Shown: one piece after another, positions 1 through 7,397 of the stretch | Layout: every line of letters starts with the position of its first letter | How positions within the stretch are numbered: position 1 is the first letter of the stretch | Assembly (NCBI GenBank): GCA_964347835.1 | Contig: CAYFZR010000051.1 | Coordinates: 1 to 27,512 of the forward strand | Reading direction: 5' to 3' | DNA length: 27,512 nt | From: CAYFZR01 sp964347835 [NCBI: uncultured archaeon] | GTDB taxonomy: Archaea; CAYFZR01 | Made by a program: the position numbers and the translations under genes | Notes under the pieces: generated by a model | The model's database searches: none | What the model was told of the DNA's origin: nothing | What the model saw: the letters and a program-made list of their open reading frames with translations, nothing else

Positions 1-1766
1 CTAACCTTCTGCATCAAATAATATTCAGGATTTCCCAGCACAAGATAGTCTCTTCCATAGATGGAAGATAACCTTGCCAACTCTATGGCTTTTCCTATGG
101 AGAAACCACTGCTCAATAACCTCGAAAAATTATACCCTATTTTTAAAGCCTCTTCATTAGATACCTTAAATAGCGTAACGATTCCTGCTACAGATCCTTT
201 TTTAATTAGATTTTCTCCTTCCTCGTAACTATTGCAAGCATTTAAGAAGAAAGTTGGAGTATTATTCGCTCTAATTTCATTTGCCTTTAAAAATCCGTCG
301 TTGCAGACAAAACCATCTTCACAATGACCTATGTAATGTACGAGATCAAAACCTCTTGCGAAGATATCTGATAAATCTTCCTTGGATAAAGACTCGTAAA
401 TCTTCGTTTTAAGAGGAATGTCTTTTCTTTTTCTGTATATCTCTTTTATCATTTCTCTCTCATCTATCATCTCCTCGTCATTTAAAACTAAAGCGATATC
501 GATGTGATCTTTATCTTTTCCGTGATACTTTAACTGATTTAAAAATGCTTCTTCGTTTGATTTTGCGCAGTCTATAGATACTACGTCAGATATCCACATG
601 TGATTTTGAGAATCTTTTAAAAAAGGTCTTCCTATACTCATTTCTTCTGCCATCGCGAATACATCGCCTCTGAAGAAGTCATTTAGTGATAGTTTAATGA
701 CTTCTCTCTCCGATAATGGCTCAAATCTTGGCAAATATATCAAAGAAAGATTGTTCAGTAAGAAGGGGATCGATTCCAAATTCTCCAAGTAAGGCTTTAC
801 ATAAGAAGAGAGATGCCATGTCGGCATGTAATCTTTAATTTTTTCATCAGGAACGTCTAAGTAGATAGGAAGTTGATCACCAATATTTTTGCTGTATATT
901 TCATTAACATCGAAATTTAAACCCTCTAATGCCTCCAACTCTTTTAAATTAAATTTATATAATCCAGCATTCCTTACCAAACAGTCTAAGAAGAATATCT
1001 TTTGCAATAACCAATTCACGTCGTCTTCGAAATTAGGAAATTTAGGCAGGGAATATTTATAGCCATTCCAAACAATATTCGGCTCACCAAATCTTATATC
1101 AGCGAGCAAGTAATACGCTAAGGGCGCTACTGTATACAGGTATTCCAATTTCTCAGGTACATAGATCTCAACATCTGAGGAGAGTTTTTTCAAATTATCT
1201 GGCACTTCAAAATGATCAGAGGTCTCTATCAATGGAGGATGCCCTCTCAGAGTAGGATAACTCCTCTCGCAATTGTCTACCTTAATTGAAGAAGAAAGGA
1301 GAGATATTGCATTTGCAACATCTTTTATATTTTTTGTAACTTTTATCGTAGACTCAGGTCTCTTATGATAAGATCTAACGCCAAATATTATCTCTGTTTC
1401 TTTATTGAACTCTAAAGAGATATTTGCATCCTTATCGCATGCTATTCTTATCTCCGAATCTACGAACGCATATATCTTTACATGAGAGTCGATTTCAATT
1501 ATGTATTTATTTTTTGGAAGGGTGAAAAAAGAGTTATTTTCTACTAGTCTAACAACCTCATATGTATTGTAATTCCTTATACGCGTCAAGAAAGTATAAT
1601 ACCTTATCTCTTTGCATATTCCAGAAAAAGTAGTATCTATTGGATATCTGAAAATAAAATCTCTTTCTGTAAATTTCCAGTCTTTGCAATAAAGTCTAAC
1701 CAGTTTCCTTTCTGTTTTATCGTGGATCTTTAATTCTTCATTCCGGTAATTAATGGAAAATCCCAT
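1..1766 (-). CDS. CHAT-domain (caspase-like) protease, C-terminus cut by window edge
   Basis: Reading the minus strand from ATG at 1766 gives an uninterrupted frame of about 588 codons that runs off base 1, so the gene is partial at its 3' end. The last ~150 visible residues look like a CHAT cysteine-peptidase domain: a strand ending in YIGHCEDG (His481) and, 30 residues later, FFLNACNSYEEG (Cys511), the expected His/Cys dyad, then GIVTLFKV and LGNPEYYL typical of the end of the fold. The N-terminal ~430 residues are an unnamed region (APLAYYLLADIRFG about residue 215) resembling large CHAT proteins I recall from haloarchaea. No signal peptide or membrane segment is seen. The frame stays open upstream to a TTG near 1803, so the start is not certain. 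It is divergent from the symporter. Targets are unknown; peptidase activity is inferred from motifs. Confidence 0.75.
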   Translation of the reverse strand, partial: MGFSINYRNEELKIHDKTERKLVRLYCKDWKFTERDFIFRYPIDTTFSGICKEIRYYTFLTRIRNYNTYEVVRLVENNSFFTLPKNKYIIEIDSHVKIYAFVDSEIRIACDKDANISLEFNKETEIIFGVRSYHKRPESTIKVTKNIKDVANAISLLSSSIKVDNCERSYPTLRGHPPLIETSDHFEVPDNLKKLSSDVEIYVPEKLEYLYTVAPLAYYLLADIRFGEPNIVWNGYKYSLPKFPNFEDDVNWLLQKIFFLDCLVRNAGLYKFNLKELEALEGLNFDVNEIYSKNIGDQLPIYLDVPDEKIKDYMPTWHLSSYVKPYLENLESIPFLLNNLSLIYLPRFEPLSEREVIKLSLNDFFRGDVFAMAEEMSIGRPFLKDSQNHMWISDVVSIDCAKSNEEAFLNQLKYHGKDKDHIDIALVLNDEEMIDEREMIKEIYRKRKDIPLKTKIYESLSKEDLSDIFARGFDLVHYIGHCEDGFVCNDGFLKANEIRANNTPTFFLNACNSYEEGENLIKKGSVAGIVTLFKVSNEEALKIGYNFSRLLSSGFSIGKAIELARLSSIYGRDYLVLGNPEYYLMQKV

Positions 1767-1776
1767 GGAAAATCCC
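1753..1776. repeat. 12-bp perfect tandem duplication over the CHAT gene start
   Basis: ATGGAAAATCCC occurs twice back to back on the plus strand (1753-1764 and 1765-1776). Read on minus, it duplicates four codons (Gly-Phe-Ser-Met then Gly-Phe-Ser-Ile) around the chosen start, keeping frame. Confidence 0.85.
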
Positions 1777-1809
1777 CATCGCCATCTATCATTAGAGTAC
1801 TGGGCCAAT

Positions 1810-1817
1810 ACTATAAA
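1810..1817 (-). promoter_or_regulatory. candidate TATA box for the CHAT gene
   Basis: On the minus strand TTTATAGT lies about 46 nt upstream of the ATG at 1766. This would place transcription start near 1786 with a leader of about 20 nt. No strong Shine-Dalgarno is visible. Assigned by eye only. Confidence 0.35.
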
Positions 1818-1870
1818 CTTCTAAATATTTATCTTTTGTCATAACGTTTTTGAAAAATATCAAAAATTAT

Positions 1871-1877
1871 TTTATAG
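1871..1877 (+). promoter_or_regulatory. candidate TATA box for the symporter gene
   Basis: TTTATAG is centred about 27 nt before the ATG at 1901, the archaeal TATA-to-start distance for a leaderless transcript. No Shine-Dalgarno precedes the ATG, which agrees with leaderless expression. Confidence 0.4.
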
Positions 1878-1900
1878 TTGTTAGTGTCAATTGATTACTT

Positions 1901-3358
1901 ATGAATTATAATTTGCTAATCTTATTGACTTTTATTGCAGTTACTCTTTTCTTAGGTTTAAGGAGGAAGTCGATAGATATACAACAAATGCTTGTTGCCG
2001 AAAAAAAGTTAGGTACCTTTGATACGGTAATAAATATATTCGCAACAAGTATAGGTCCTCATGCAATCGTGGGAACCATAGGCATGATTTGGGTCATTGG
2101 ATATGCAGAGGGGGCAGCGGAGTTAGCAGCCATAACAGGACTTTTAATATTCGCTTTCATTCTGATAAGACCTGTAAGAGAAAACTCGGAGTTCTCACCG
2201 CCAGATATGTGGTACAACAGATATGGCTTAGGCATAACCCTGTTCATTCATTTCGTTTATTTTTTCGTAATGTTGATTTCCTTTGCAGGCATTATTAAGG
2301 CAGGAGCATGGGCAGTAGGATCTCTTACCGGATTAGGTTTTCTTGCATCCTGCCTATTGACCGTTCTACCTATTATGTTATATGCTACATTTGGCGGCTT
2401 GAGATCAGTAGTTATAACGGACATTCTTCAGGCTATATTCGTATTTCTAGCCTTATCGATTCCAGCATTCTTCGCCCTGATGATGATATTAAAAGGACAG
2501 ATCTCTGGAGTACCTCATGAACTATATAGTGTAAAGTTAGATGGAGACCCGAGTATAGCGGGATTAGGGACGTTTGCTAGACTCATGCCTTGGTACCTTG
2601 TCATTCTATTAAATTATATCAAACCCTCCAGCATCCTTGGTTATAGGTCAATAAGCGCCAAAAGCGAAAAAGTAGCGAAAAAATCTATGTTTTATACACT
2701 TCCTTTATGGATATTCTATATGATCTGTGTATTCTTGATAGGATACGCTTGTAAAGGATTATTTCCTAACTGGCAGGATTTAGGCGACGATAGAGACAAC
2801 GCATACATGTTCTTCGTGGGCATGCTTCCTTACAGTCACTTTTTAAAACCCTTTTTACTTCTCTGTCTTTTTGCTGCCATTGTATCCACCATAGATACCC
2901 AAATAATCAATTTGACGGCTGCTTATACAAGAAACGTCTACATTGTATTCTTTGAGAAGGTACTCAAATTAGAAGAGAGGTTTAGGCTCAGCGCGAGTAG
3001 GATAGTCGCATTTATATTCGGTCTGGCATTCTTGCTCGCCATACCTATCGTCCCTAAGATAGAGAGTATTTGGCTGTTGAACATATTCATCAGGTCAGTA
3101 ACCGCTGTTGTTATAGTTCCTCCGTATTTCTGTGCTTATTTTCTCTCAAAAAAATATGCAAACAAATATGGTTGTTGGATAGGGGTTATCCTCGGAATTC
3201 TCGGAGTATTCGCAGTTGAGTTATACAAATATACGAATAATGTGAGATTTATTTTCGGATTGGTGGATACTTGGTGGTATGTAATCATATGCGTCTTGGT
3301 AACTATCCTAATTATATCATTCAGTCGAATCGCTTCGTCTTTTAGAGAAATTGAATGA
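1901..3358 (+). CDS. sodium:solute symporter family (SSS/SSF) transporter
   Basis: This 485-aa, very hydrophobic integral membrane protein has about 13 predicted helices, the length and topology usual for the sodium:solute symporter family. Family landmarks are YATFGGLRSVVITDILQAIF (about residues 163-182; compare GG(L/M)xAVxxTDxxQ) and, near residue 330, AAIVSTIDTQIINLTAAYTRNVY, the SxxDxxxxxxSxxxxxDxY-like segment of TM8-TM9. The helix-breaking N-terminal region IFATSIGPHAIVGTIGMIW resembles the Na+-site loop. It should couple substrate uptake to an ion gradient across the cytoplasmic membrane; the substrate cannot be told from sequence or neighbours. It is divergent from the CHAT gene, with 134 bp shared upstream DNA. 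The stop is TGA. Confidence 0.88.
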   Translation: MNYNLLILLTFIAVTLFLGLRRKSIDIQQMLVAEKKLGTFDTVINIFATSIGPHAIVGTIGMIWVIGYAEGAAELAAITGLLIFAFILIRPVRENSEFSPPDMWYNRYGLGITLFIHFVYFFVMLISFAGIIKAGAWAVGSLTGLGFLASCLLTVLPIMLYATFGGLRSVVITDILQAIFVFLALSIPAFFALMMILKGQISGVPHELYSVKLDGDPSIAGLGTFARLMPWYLVILLNYIKPSSILGYRSISAKSEKVAKKSMFYTLPLWIFYMICVFLIGYACKGLFPNWQDLGDDRDNAYMFFVGMLPYSHFLKPFLLLCLFAAIVSTIDTQIINLTAAYTRNVYIVFFEKVLKLEERFRLSASRIVAFIFGLAFLLAIPIVPKIESIWLLNIFIRSVTAVVIVPPYFCAYFLSKKYANKYGCWIGVILGILGVFAVELYKYTNNVRFIFGLVDTWWYVIICVLVTILIISFSRIASSFREIE

Positions 3359-3419
3359 GTATAAAATGTGAAAAGGACATATTCAAACTCTTTACCAACT
3401 GTTGAAAAACCTTTATTTT

Positions 3420-3459
3420 TTTGTCAGACAAATTAGAACCATTATTTTTTATGTCTGAC
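3420..3459. promoter_or_regulatory. paired palindromes upstream of the 259-aa gene (candidate operator)
   Basis: A perfect 13-bp palindrome, TTTGTC-A-GACAAA (3420-3432), is followed one 30-bp step later by TGTC-T-GAC (3452-3459). The two cores also form an 8-bp inverted pair (GTCAGACA / TGTCTGAC). Spacing of about three helical turns is typical of operators bound by two repressor dimers. They lie 55-94 bp before the ATG at 3514. The T-run at 3416-3422 may also end the symporter transcript. Confidence 0.5.
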
Positions 3460-3513
3460 GAAAGATAGAAGTACTTGCGTGCATAAAATCTATTACATCG
3501 TATTTTAATGTGA

Positions 3514-4293
3514 ATGAATATGTTTACCTTGGGAGAAGTAGAATACCAACTGGTAGAGGACTTTGCAAATTGTTACGATGTAGTCAGAAATATGCCTCAT
3601 TTTCTGTACTCGAATTATCAACTGGCAGAACTCAGAGAGATCACCGAACAAATTGGGACAGATCTTAAACACCACTTATCTAAAGTTAAAGATCCTTTAG
3701 AAGTAGAAGAGATGATTTCTAACGCAATAAACGATATCGAAACTCGAAGAAAAGTTTTTGGACTCAATGAAGTTATCCCTTTTTTTAGAAATAAGGAAAT
3801 AAACTTCTTAACTCGACTCCATAAGAAAGCATTAGATGTCTCTATCCTTTTGGTTTTGAAAAACGAAGGTATGTTAAGAATAACGAAAGATAAAGAAGAA
3901 AACATAAAAAGCAGGATATGGCTCGGGATAGAGTTGAAGATGTATGCGATGCTTGGCGGAATTGAGATACCAGACGAATCTACATTTCCCAACGAAATTA
4001 TAGAAAAGATATCTAAAGAGTGTGTAAATATTTTATACTCAAGAATCAAAGATGAGAGAGAAAAGTATTTGAGGCATATACTGAACGTCCTAGATTTCAG
4101 CCGTAAAGCGGCGCTATATAATCTAGATTCAGATCTTTGGCGGTTCTTTACAGTAATAGAGGCAGTAAGATTACTGGATGTTTCTGGAGAATTTGTACAC
4201 GATTTGATTGAATTATCAATACTATTCGATAAGTTGGAAAAGATAGAAAAAGAGGTTAGTTATCCGGGATGGGGTGGTTGCGGCGGACCTTAG
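3514..4293 (+). CDS. uncharacterised helical protein with Gly-rich CGGP C-terminus
   Basis: I do not recognise this 259-aa protein. It is soluble and strongly charged, with no signal peptide or membrane segment. Most of it should be alpha-helical (long E/K/L/I-rich stretches such as residues 40-75 and 155-200). The last ten residues, YPGWGGCGGP, differ sharply from the rest: Gly-rich, carrying a Cys and a Trp, and following a charged helix (KLEKIEKEVS). ATG at 3514 is the first start in frame; no clear Shine-Dalgarno is seen. It stands alone between the symporter (155 bp upstream) and the convergent tgtA end (27 bp), and has its own palindromic upstream region. The stop is TAG. Confidence 0.7.
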   Translation: MNMFTLGEVEYQLVEDFANCYDVVRNMPHFLYSNYQLAELREITEQIGTDLKHHLSKVKDPLEVEEMISNAINDIETRRKVFGLNEVIPFFRNKEINFLTRLHKKALDVSILLVLKNEGMLRITKDKEENIKSRIWLGIELKMYAMLGGIEIPDESTFPNEIIEKISKECVNILYSRIKDEREKYLRHILNVLDFSRKAALYNLDSDLWRFFTVIEAVRLLDVSGEFVHDLIELSILFDKLEKIEKEVSYPGWGGCGGP

Positions 4294-4295
4294 AT

Positions 4296-4320
4296 TCTTT
4301 TTCTTTCTTGTATTATTCTT
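4296..4320 (+). terminator. T-rich tract between convergent genes
   Basis: The 27 bp between the stop of the 259-aa gene and the stop of tgtA are rich in T on the plus strand (TCTTTTTCTTTCTT). Oligo-T runs alone can terminate archaeal RNA polymerase, so this probably ends the plus-strand transcript. Confidence 0.45.
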
Positions 4321-6243
4321 CTAATCGATACCGTGTCTTACCTTTACTGCTACTCCTCTTTGAAATCTCATCATTTCTTGAGAGGATAGTATGGATCTGC
4401 CAACTCCCAAAAGCGAATCGCGTTCGTTTACGATTAGAACTTCTTCTTGAGGTCGGATATCTTTATCTACATCAACAACAAACTTTGAGAATGCGCTCTT
4501 TCCTTCTTTTATAAATTCTTCTGCCTCTTCGGATGCTACAACTCTGTATTTAGGAAATTCTAAGTTAGCATGCAATATTTTAGCTCCAAGAGGTGTTAAA
4601 CTAAATGTTCCGTCAGTTCTCAATGTAGCAATTACTTCTTCTCTATCAATTAGATATTTTATCCTTCCTTTTCTACTACTTTTGAAATCAAATTTAGAGA
4701 AGGATTTACCTACACCTCTCCCGAATTGAAAGTCCAGTAATTTTTCTACTTTTATACTACCAAAATCTTTGCTGCCTTCATTTATTTTAACGTCATAATC
4801 CAGTTTGAAATGAGCATTATTTACGAAATCCCCGATTTGATGTGTTTCATCGAAATTAAATTTTAAATATTCCTCTATTTTTTCTAAAGTGAAATCAATG
4901 GTCTCTTTATCAAGTACATTAGGTAATACGGATTGCATGAGAGGGTAAACATCCTCTGTTTCTATGGGTACTAAAAAAGGCGGGCGAATGAATACAACAT
5001 TATATTCTTTCCAGTACCTTCTTGAGATTCTCTCGTTTCTTTCATTAAATACCAATAATAGTTCATTTGAATTCGGTGTATACCTTGAAAACAATCTACT
5101 GTAAAATCTATACACTTCAGGTCGGTAGCATGACTCTGTACCGGTAAAAAAAAAGGCTCTTTTTTTTACTACAGGATCATATCTTTCTATAAATTCTAAT
5201 TCTTCTCTAATAATTCTTAAAGCCTCTAATAACCTTGGATGAACTCTACACCTTTCTTCCACAAGTTCCCATAATGAACCATCCTTTATGGCATTTTTTA
5301 CCTTTTTGAATTCTAAGAAAGAAACGTATAAATTGTGTTTTGCGATAAGAAGTTCTTTATCTTCATTTTCAAGTTTTTTTATCTCTTTTAAAGAGTATTC
5401 TAAACAGACAGGACAAATACAAGGACTTTCTTCTAAATCTTTAAGTCTGAACGTTCCGTTCGCAAACATCAGCCTTTCATCTCTTGCATATATTGCATAG
5501 GAGGCTGAATCAAAGGTATCGCATCCTAAGAGAATTGCAAAAGGAAATATCATAGGATGCCCACATCCAAATAGGTGAACGGGTTTTTCTATTGGCAATC
5601 CTTTTTTACATGCGATTATTATCTTAAATAATTCCGAAAATTCATAGTTTTCTAATAATGGAACTACACCACCAATCGCGTACATATCAAACCCCAATTT
5701 TCCAAGTTCGAGAGCACAAGTTTCTCTCAAATCCAAAAAGGTGGATCCCTGAACAGTAGCCATAATAAAATTATCATCTAATCTTTTTTTTAGTTCTATA
5801 CTTTCTTTGGCTCTCTTTAAAGTCTCGTTTAAGTCTTCTTTAGCCTTTATTTTAGATGCAAAAGGAGGAGTAGGTATATCTAAGAATACTGATACGTCAC
5901 TCCCTATCTTATGCTGGAAATCTACAATTTCTAGGGAGTCGACATCTAACTCTCCGTACTCATAGAGTTGGTAACTCCCTGAATCTGTAAAAACTGGACC
6001 CTCAAAACCCATTAGTTTATGTATTCCTTCTTTAATTGCCTTCTCCTTTAGATTTTCGTTAGTATAGATTATATAGGCGTTTGTGAATATTGTCTCGGCT
6101 CCAAATTTTTTTGTTTCTTTAGGCGATATGAACTTGATATTTGGATGAACTACCGGAATCAATGTCGGTGTGCTGATTTCCCCATGGGATGTTTTTATCT
6201 CACCGATTCTACCCAATCCATCTTTGTAAAATACTTCAAACAT
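4321..6243 (-). CDS. tgtA: archaeosine tRNA-guanine transglycosylase (full length, with PUA domain)
   Basis: At 640 aa this matches the full-length archaeal enzyme that swaps guanine 15 in the D-loop of tRNA for preQ0, the first step towards archaeosine. The catalytic barrel (about 1-340) shows FTDSGSYQ (Asp87, base-binding/catalytic aspartate), GGVVPLLENYEF, and HLFGCGHPMIFPF followed by CDTFDSASYA, the nucleophile region. The zinc site is CICPVC plus a downstream Cys-free helix and LLIAKHN His (about 275-305). The middle region carries FFFTGTESCYRPEVYRF, the segment shared by TgtA and ArcS. The last ~75 residues (FVVDVDKDIRP...GVAVKVRHGID) are a PUA RNA-binding domain. The ATG directly follows the DUF72 stop (TAAATG), so the two are translationally linked. 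The stop is TAG. Confidence 0.95.
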   Translation of the reverse strand: MFEVFYKDGLGRIGEIKTSHGEISTPTLIPVVHPNIKFISPKETKKFGAETIFTNAYIIYTNENLKEKAIKEGIHKLMGFEGPVFTDSGSYQLYEYGELDVDSLEIVDFQHKIGSDVSVFLDIPTPPFASKIKAKEDLNETLKRAKESIELKKRLDDNFIMATVQGSTFLDLRETCALELGKLGFDMYAIGGVVPLLENYEFSELFKIIIACKKGLPIEKPVHLFGCGHPMIFPFAILLGCDTFDSASYAIYARDERLMFANGTFRLKDLEESPCICPVCLEYSLKEIKKLENEDKELLIAKHNLYVSFLEFKKVKNAIKDGSLWELVEERCRVHPRLLEALRIIREELEFIERYDPVVKKRAFFFTGTESCYRPEVYRFYSRLFSRYTPNSNELLLVFNERNERISRRYWKEYNVVFIRPPFLVPIETEDVYPLMQSVLPNVLDKETIDFTLEKIEEYLKFNFDETHQIGDFVNNAHFKLDYDVKINEGSKDFGSIKVEKLLDFQFGRGVGKSFSKFDFKSSRKGRIKYLIDREEVIATLRTDGTFSLTPLGAKILHANLEFPKYRVVASEEAEEFIKEGKSAFSKFVVDVDKDIRPQEEVLIVNERDSLLGVGRSILSSQEMMRFQRGVAVKVRHGID

Positions 6244-6975
6244 TTAACTCATCATCTCTAAAAATCCCTTGGCGGATTCAAACATGTGTACGTTGTTAAA
6301 AAGACAATATAAGCGATTGACATCTATGCTAGCGCATATATCCTTTAATTTATTTAGATCGTCATTACTGTATCTATAATAATACATTTTTTCGCCAGGA
6401 GGAGAACCATGTAACCTAAAGTATGTAAAATCCTTAAAAAAGAGAGTCTTTTTAGCAAAAAGATCTGTACAATGTATCAAATCAAGTTTTTCGCAAATTT
6501 TTCTGATTGTATTATCTTTCCAATCTCCTCTTGGCTCCCATACCAGATTTAAATCCCCTCTATCTAAGGAACTTAAAAAACTCATCATATTAGATACGTG
6601 TTCTTCAGTCTCTTTGAATTTAGGAGGAGACTGTAATACCACTATTTTTGCATCCAAGGCTCTACAAGCGTTTTTTGTTTCCGTCCATGCGTTGAAGTTT
6701 ACTTCAGTGGGTTGGAAGCTCCCGCATTTATCTTTGTTTTCTTCTGATATAACCACGCCACCTTTTCTATAACTTGGACTTCTAAGGGAATGGGTAATCA
6801 ATTGCGAGGCTTTAACGGTAAATTCAAAGTCTCCCGGCGATTGTTTTCTCCATCTCTTCAACGTCTCTAATCTTGGTATTTTGTAGAAAGTCCTTTGTAC
6901 CTCTACGAGTTTAAATGTCTCGAAATATTTTTTCATTCCTTTAGGGAATCCACAACAACCTATAGATAACAACAT
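6244..6975 (-). CDS. DUF72 (YecE-like) family protein
   Basis: This 243-aa protein has the DUF72/YecE signatures: the N-terminal GCCGFP...KKYFETFKLVEVQRTFYKIP, the LVWEPRGDW strand in the middle, and YFRLHGSPP...YYRYSNDDL near the C-terminus. The fold is a TIM-barrel-like one and no biochemical function is established. The start is fixed by homology, since family members begin at MxxxxGCCGFP. It lies 9 nt after the end of tRNA-Ser and its TAA abuts the tgtA ATG, so it appears to be expressed from the same transcript as tRNA-Ser and tgtA. There is no room for its own promoter outside the tRNA gene. A link to tRNA modification is suggested only by position. Confidence 0.88.
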   Translation of the reverse strand: MLLSIGCCGFPKGMKKYFETFKLVEVQRTFYKIPRLETLKRWRKQSPGDFEFTVKASQLITHSLRSPSYRKGGVVISEENKDKCGSFQPTEVNFNAWTETKNACRALDAKIVVLQSPPKFKETEEHVSNMMSFLSSLDRGDLNLVWEPRGDWKDNTIRKICEKLDLIHCTDLFAKKTLFFKDFTYFRLHGSPPGEKMYYYRYSNDDLNKLKDICASIDVNRLYCLFNNVHMFESAKGFLEMMS

Positions 6976-6984
6976 ATCAATAAG

Positions 6985-7071
6985 CGCCGGGGCTGGGATT
7001 TGAACCCAGGTGGAGCGTGAGCTCCACGGACTCTCCAGGCCCGCGCCTTAGGCCAACTTGGCTACCCCGGC
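6985..7071 (-). tRNA. tRNA-Ser (GGA)
   Basis: The minus strand folds as a class II tRNA: acceptor GCCGGGG/CCCCGGC, D-arm GCC...GGC, anticodon stem CGGGC/GTCCG with loop CTGGAGA (anticodon GGA, reading UCC/UCU), a long variable arm TGGAGC-TCAC-GCTCCA, T-arm CTGGG-TTCAAAT-CCCAG, and discriminator G. CCA is not encoded (CTT follows), unlike the other three tRNAs here. The 5' end is 6 nt after the rpsJ stop and the 3' end 9 nt before the DUF72 ATG. Confidence 0.97.
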
Positions 7072-7077
7072 AAAAAT

Positions 7078-7386
7078 TTAGCCTTTGAGTTCTATCTCTA
7101 TGCTCACTCCCTCTGGCACTGTTACCCTTATTAGTTGTCTCATTGCTCTCTCATCAGCGTCGATATCGACCAACCTTTTGTGAATACGCATTTCCCAGTG
7201 ATCCCATGTCTCTGTACCTTCTCCGTCCGGAGATTTCCTTATCGGAACGACAAGTTTTTTCGTTGGGAGCGGAACAGGTCCTGAAAAGCGTACACCGGTT
7301 TTCTCTGCTATACTTTTTATCTCGTTGCAAACTTCTTCCAATCTTCTTGGATCAGTTCCTGTAAGTCTAATTCTGGCTCTCTGCAT
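7078..7386 (-). CDS. rpsJ: 30S ribosomal protein uS10
   Basis: The 102-aa protein is the usual archaeal uS10 length. Recognisable blocks are [40 protein letters not shown], the loop [19 protein letters not shown], and the C-terminal [13 protein letters not shown]. It binds the 30S head. The ATG is preceded by a GAGGAG Shine-Dalgarno. It lies 11 nt after EF-1A, the classical archaeal str arrangement (tuf-rpsJ-tRNA-Ser). Confidence 0.97.
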   Translation of the reverse strand: MQRARIRLTGTDPRRLEEVCNEIKSIAEKTGVRFSGPVPLPTKKLVVPIRKSPDGEGTETWDHWEMRIHKRLVDIDADERAMRQLIRVTVPEGVSIEIELKG

Positions 7387-7397
7387 GTATTCTCCTC

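Noticed and set aside
3618-4049. Minus-strand 143-codon frame opposite the 259-aa gene
   Set aside because: The sequence is serine/isoleucine-rich of shadow type with no start signals; the plus-strand frame has a better start, promoter region and terminator.
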